DNA from: Sphingomonas sp. G-3-2-10
Lineage (GTDB): Bacteria; Pseudomonadota; Alphaproteobacteria; Sphingomonadales; Sphingomonadaceae
Assembly: GCF_012927115.1 (NCBI RefSeq)
Contig: NZ_JABBFY010000001.1
Span: 3,162,001 to 3,226,000, forward strand
Direction of reading: 5' to 3'
DNA: 64,000 bases
Part shown: positions 62,504 to 64,000 of the stretch, piece after piece
Layout of the letters: each line of letters opens with the position of its first letter
Position numbering within the stretch: the first letter of the stretch is position 1
Translations under genes and position numbers: made by a program
Notes under the pieces: generated by a model
What the model was told of the DNA's origin: nothing
Databases searched by the model: none
The model's input: only the letters and a program-made list of their open reading frames with translations

Positions 62504-64000
62504 GCGGCGCTCTTGCGGGCGTGGAGCAGAATGGCGGACAGCGCCGCCGGCGTTATCCCCCGGATGCGCGACGCTGCGCCCAGCGTTTCCGGGCGCGCGA
62601 TAGTGAGCCGCTCTACCATCTCGTTGGACAAGCCCGGAACGGCTGAGAACTGCAGATTGACGTCAAGACGCACCGCATCGTTGGCGCGGAGCTGGCTGAC
62701 TTCGCTTTCCTGGCGCTCCAGATAAGGCGCATAGCGTTGATCTTCGACATATTCGGCCAGGAGCGCCGGATCGGTATCGATCGGACCCGCGACATGGCTC
62801 AGGTCGACGCCCGAGAAGCGCAGCCATTCCCGTGCAGGCCGTCGCGCGCCATCGAGGCCGACCGGCGCGCCACGCGCATGGATCGCGCTCGCAGTGATCT
62901 GTTCGGAGAAAATCTGGTCCAGGCGCGCCCGTTCGTCGCGCCGCGCCTTTAGCCGGGCCGTGCGTACCTCGCCAAGGCATCCCAGCGCCTCGGCGATAGG
63001 CCCAAGCCGCGTCTCGGCATTGTCGGCGCGCAAGCGCAGGCGATACTCGGCCCGTGCGGTCAGCATGCGATAGGGTTCGGTCACCCCCTGCAGCACGAGA
63101 TCGTCGATCATGACGCCAAGATAGCTCGTCGCACGATCCAGGATAAGCGGCGCTAGCGCACAGGCGTGCGCCGCCGCGTTCAGCCCCGCGATCAGTCCCT
63201 GCCCCGCCGCTTCCTCATAGCCGGTCGTCCCGTTGATCTGCCCGGCACAAAACAGACCCTGCAGCGCGGGAAGACCCAGGGTCGATGCCAGCGCGCGCGG
63301 ATCGATATGGTCATATTCGACTGCATAGCCCGGCGTGACGATCTCCGCTCGCTCCAGCCCCGGAATCGAATTCACCATCGCAACCTGGATATCGACCGGC
63401 AGCGAGGTCGACATACCGTTCGGATAGACCAGATGCGTATCCAGCCCCTCCGGCTCGAGAAAAATCTGATGCCCGTCGCGATCGCCGAATCGGTGGATCT
63501 TGTCCTCGATCGACGGGCAATAGCGCGGCCCCTGCGCGTCGATTGCTCCGGTGAACAAGGGCGAACGATCGAGCCCGCCCCGAATGGCGTCGTGCGTCGC
63601 TTCGTTGGTGCGCGTCACGCCACAATGGAGCTGGGGGAGCAGACGGCCTGTCGAGAGCGGCGACATGGTCCACGGCTCTTGGTCCGACGGCTGCTCCGCA
63701 ACATTGGCCCAATCGATGGTCCGCCCATCAAGCCGCGGCGGGGTGCCGGTCTTCAGCCGCGCCATCGGCAGGTCGAGCGCGCGGAGCTGCTCCGCCATCC
63801 GATGCGACGACGCTTCCCCGATCCGGCCGCCGTCGAGCCGCTCTTCGCCACGGAAGATACGGCCGCCGAGGAAGGTGCCCGTTGCCAGCACGACCGCCCG
63901 AGCAGCAAGGCGGGTGCCATCGGCCAGCTCGACCCCGGCGATCGCGCTACCCTCAAGGATCAGCGACGCCGCTTCGCCCTCGATCAACGTCAGCCGCTGC
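62500..64000 (-). CDS. mnmG: tRNA uridine 5-carboxymethylaminomethyl modification enzyme MnmG, partial
   Basis: The frame is open to the right edge, so about 120 N-terminal residues including the FAD motif are outside. What remains (about 500 residues) has [37 protein letters not shown] and [20 protein letters not shown], all MnmG signatures. With MnmE it modifies the wobble uridine of several tRNAs. The C-terminal helical domain ends near [15 protein letters not shown]. It leads the mnmG-rsmG-parA-parB operon. Confidence 0.96.
   Translation of the reverse strand, partial: QRLTLIEGEAASLILEGSAIAGVELADGTRLAARAVVLATGTFLGGRIFRGEERLDGGRIGEASSHRMAEQLRALDLPMARLKTGTPPRLDGRTIDWANVAEQPSDQEPWTMSPLSTGRLLPQLHCGVTRTNEATHDAIRGGLDRSPLFTGAIDAQGPRYCPSIEDKIHRFGDRDGHQIFLEPEGLDTHLVYPNGMSTSLPVDIQVAMVNSIPGLERAEIVTPGYAVEYDHIDPRALASTLGLPALQGLFCAGQINGTTGYEEAAGQGLIAGLNAAAHACALAPLILDRATSYLGVMIDDLVLQGVTEPYRMLTARAEYRLRLRADNAETRLGPIAEALGCLGEVRTARLKARRDERARLDQIFSEQITASAIHARGAPVGLDGARRPAREWLRFSGVDLSHVAGPIDTDPALLAEYVEDQRYAPYLERQESEVSQLRANDAVRLDVNLQFSAVPGLSNEMVERLTIARPETLGAASRIRGITPAALSAILLHARKSAA

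Overview
The window is a GC-rich chromosomal segment of an alphaproteobacterium, most likely Sphingomonas or a close sphingomonad. The grounds are a crtY-crtI-crtB carotenoid operon, a glnK-amtB pair with a sigma-54 promoter, and a conserved chromosome-partition cluster (mnmG-rsmG-parA-parB with parS sites). Small protein families seen mostly in sphingomonads point the same way. I see no tRNA, rRNA, CRISPR array or intact insertion sequence. Genes are dense, and many neighbours overlap through ATGA, GTGA or TTGA.

Layout. 1-4.3 kb: DUF5996 and PNPOx-like genes, a membrane protein, then glnK-amtB for ammonium sensing and uptake, ended by a strong terminator. 4.3-9 kb: a GMC oxidoreductase followed by a frameshifted small gene; a fatty acid hydroxylase divergent from a TetR regulator with paired operators; DUF1761. 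8.5-12.1 kb (minus): a five-gene recQ operon. 12-19.5 kb: an acetyltransferase, a HerA-like ATPase, a retropepsin-like protein, a beta-helix protein, an Atm1-type ABC exporter with an alpha/beta hydrolase, and small proteins. 19.8-24 kb (minus): crtY-crtI-LOG-crtB. 24-30.7 kb: GST and TetR, DUF2585, a second hydroxylase overlapping a DUF2141 gene, MipA/OmpV, DUF2569 and Sel1 proteins. 30.7-32.8 kb: TPP riboswitch and thiC.

32.8-36.3 kb is the accessory part of the window. It holds an AT-rich gene for a DisA_N/DACNV-like protein, a decayed YoeB toxin gene, about 400 bases without a gene, a YVTN beta-propeller gene and a truncated frameshifted gene. 36.3-45.5 kb: LigT-like, DUF1579-like, an unrecognised membrane/soluble gene pair, VOC, SnoaL-like, an S41 protease, a diguanylate cyclase, a ThiE-like protein and YggS. 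45.5-55.4 kb: HAD phosphatase, ribA, xth, a LolA-like protein, ftsK, a UbiH-type hydroxylase and several small genes. 55.5-64 kb: a DUF3576 lipoprotein, leuS-lptE-holA, then parB, parA, rsmG and mnmG on the minus strand with three parS sites; mnmG runs off the right edge.

Most of the window is core metabolism and envelope or chromosome maintenance. The best candidate for something undescribed is the DisA-like protein at 32.9-34.1 kb. It keeps both the DGA and RHR motifs of diadenylate cyclases, in a lineage not known for c-di-AMP signalling. The two-gene unit at 37.4-38.9 kb comes second. Three genes (4.3, 34.2 and 36.1 kb) look intact apart from one missing base each, so either genes are decaying here or the sequence contains small indel errors.
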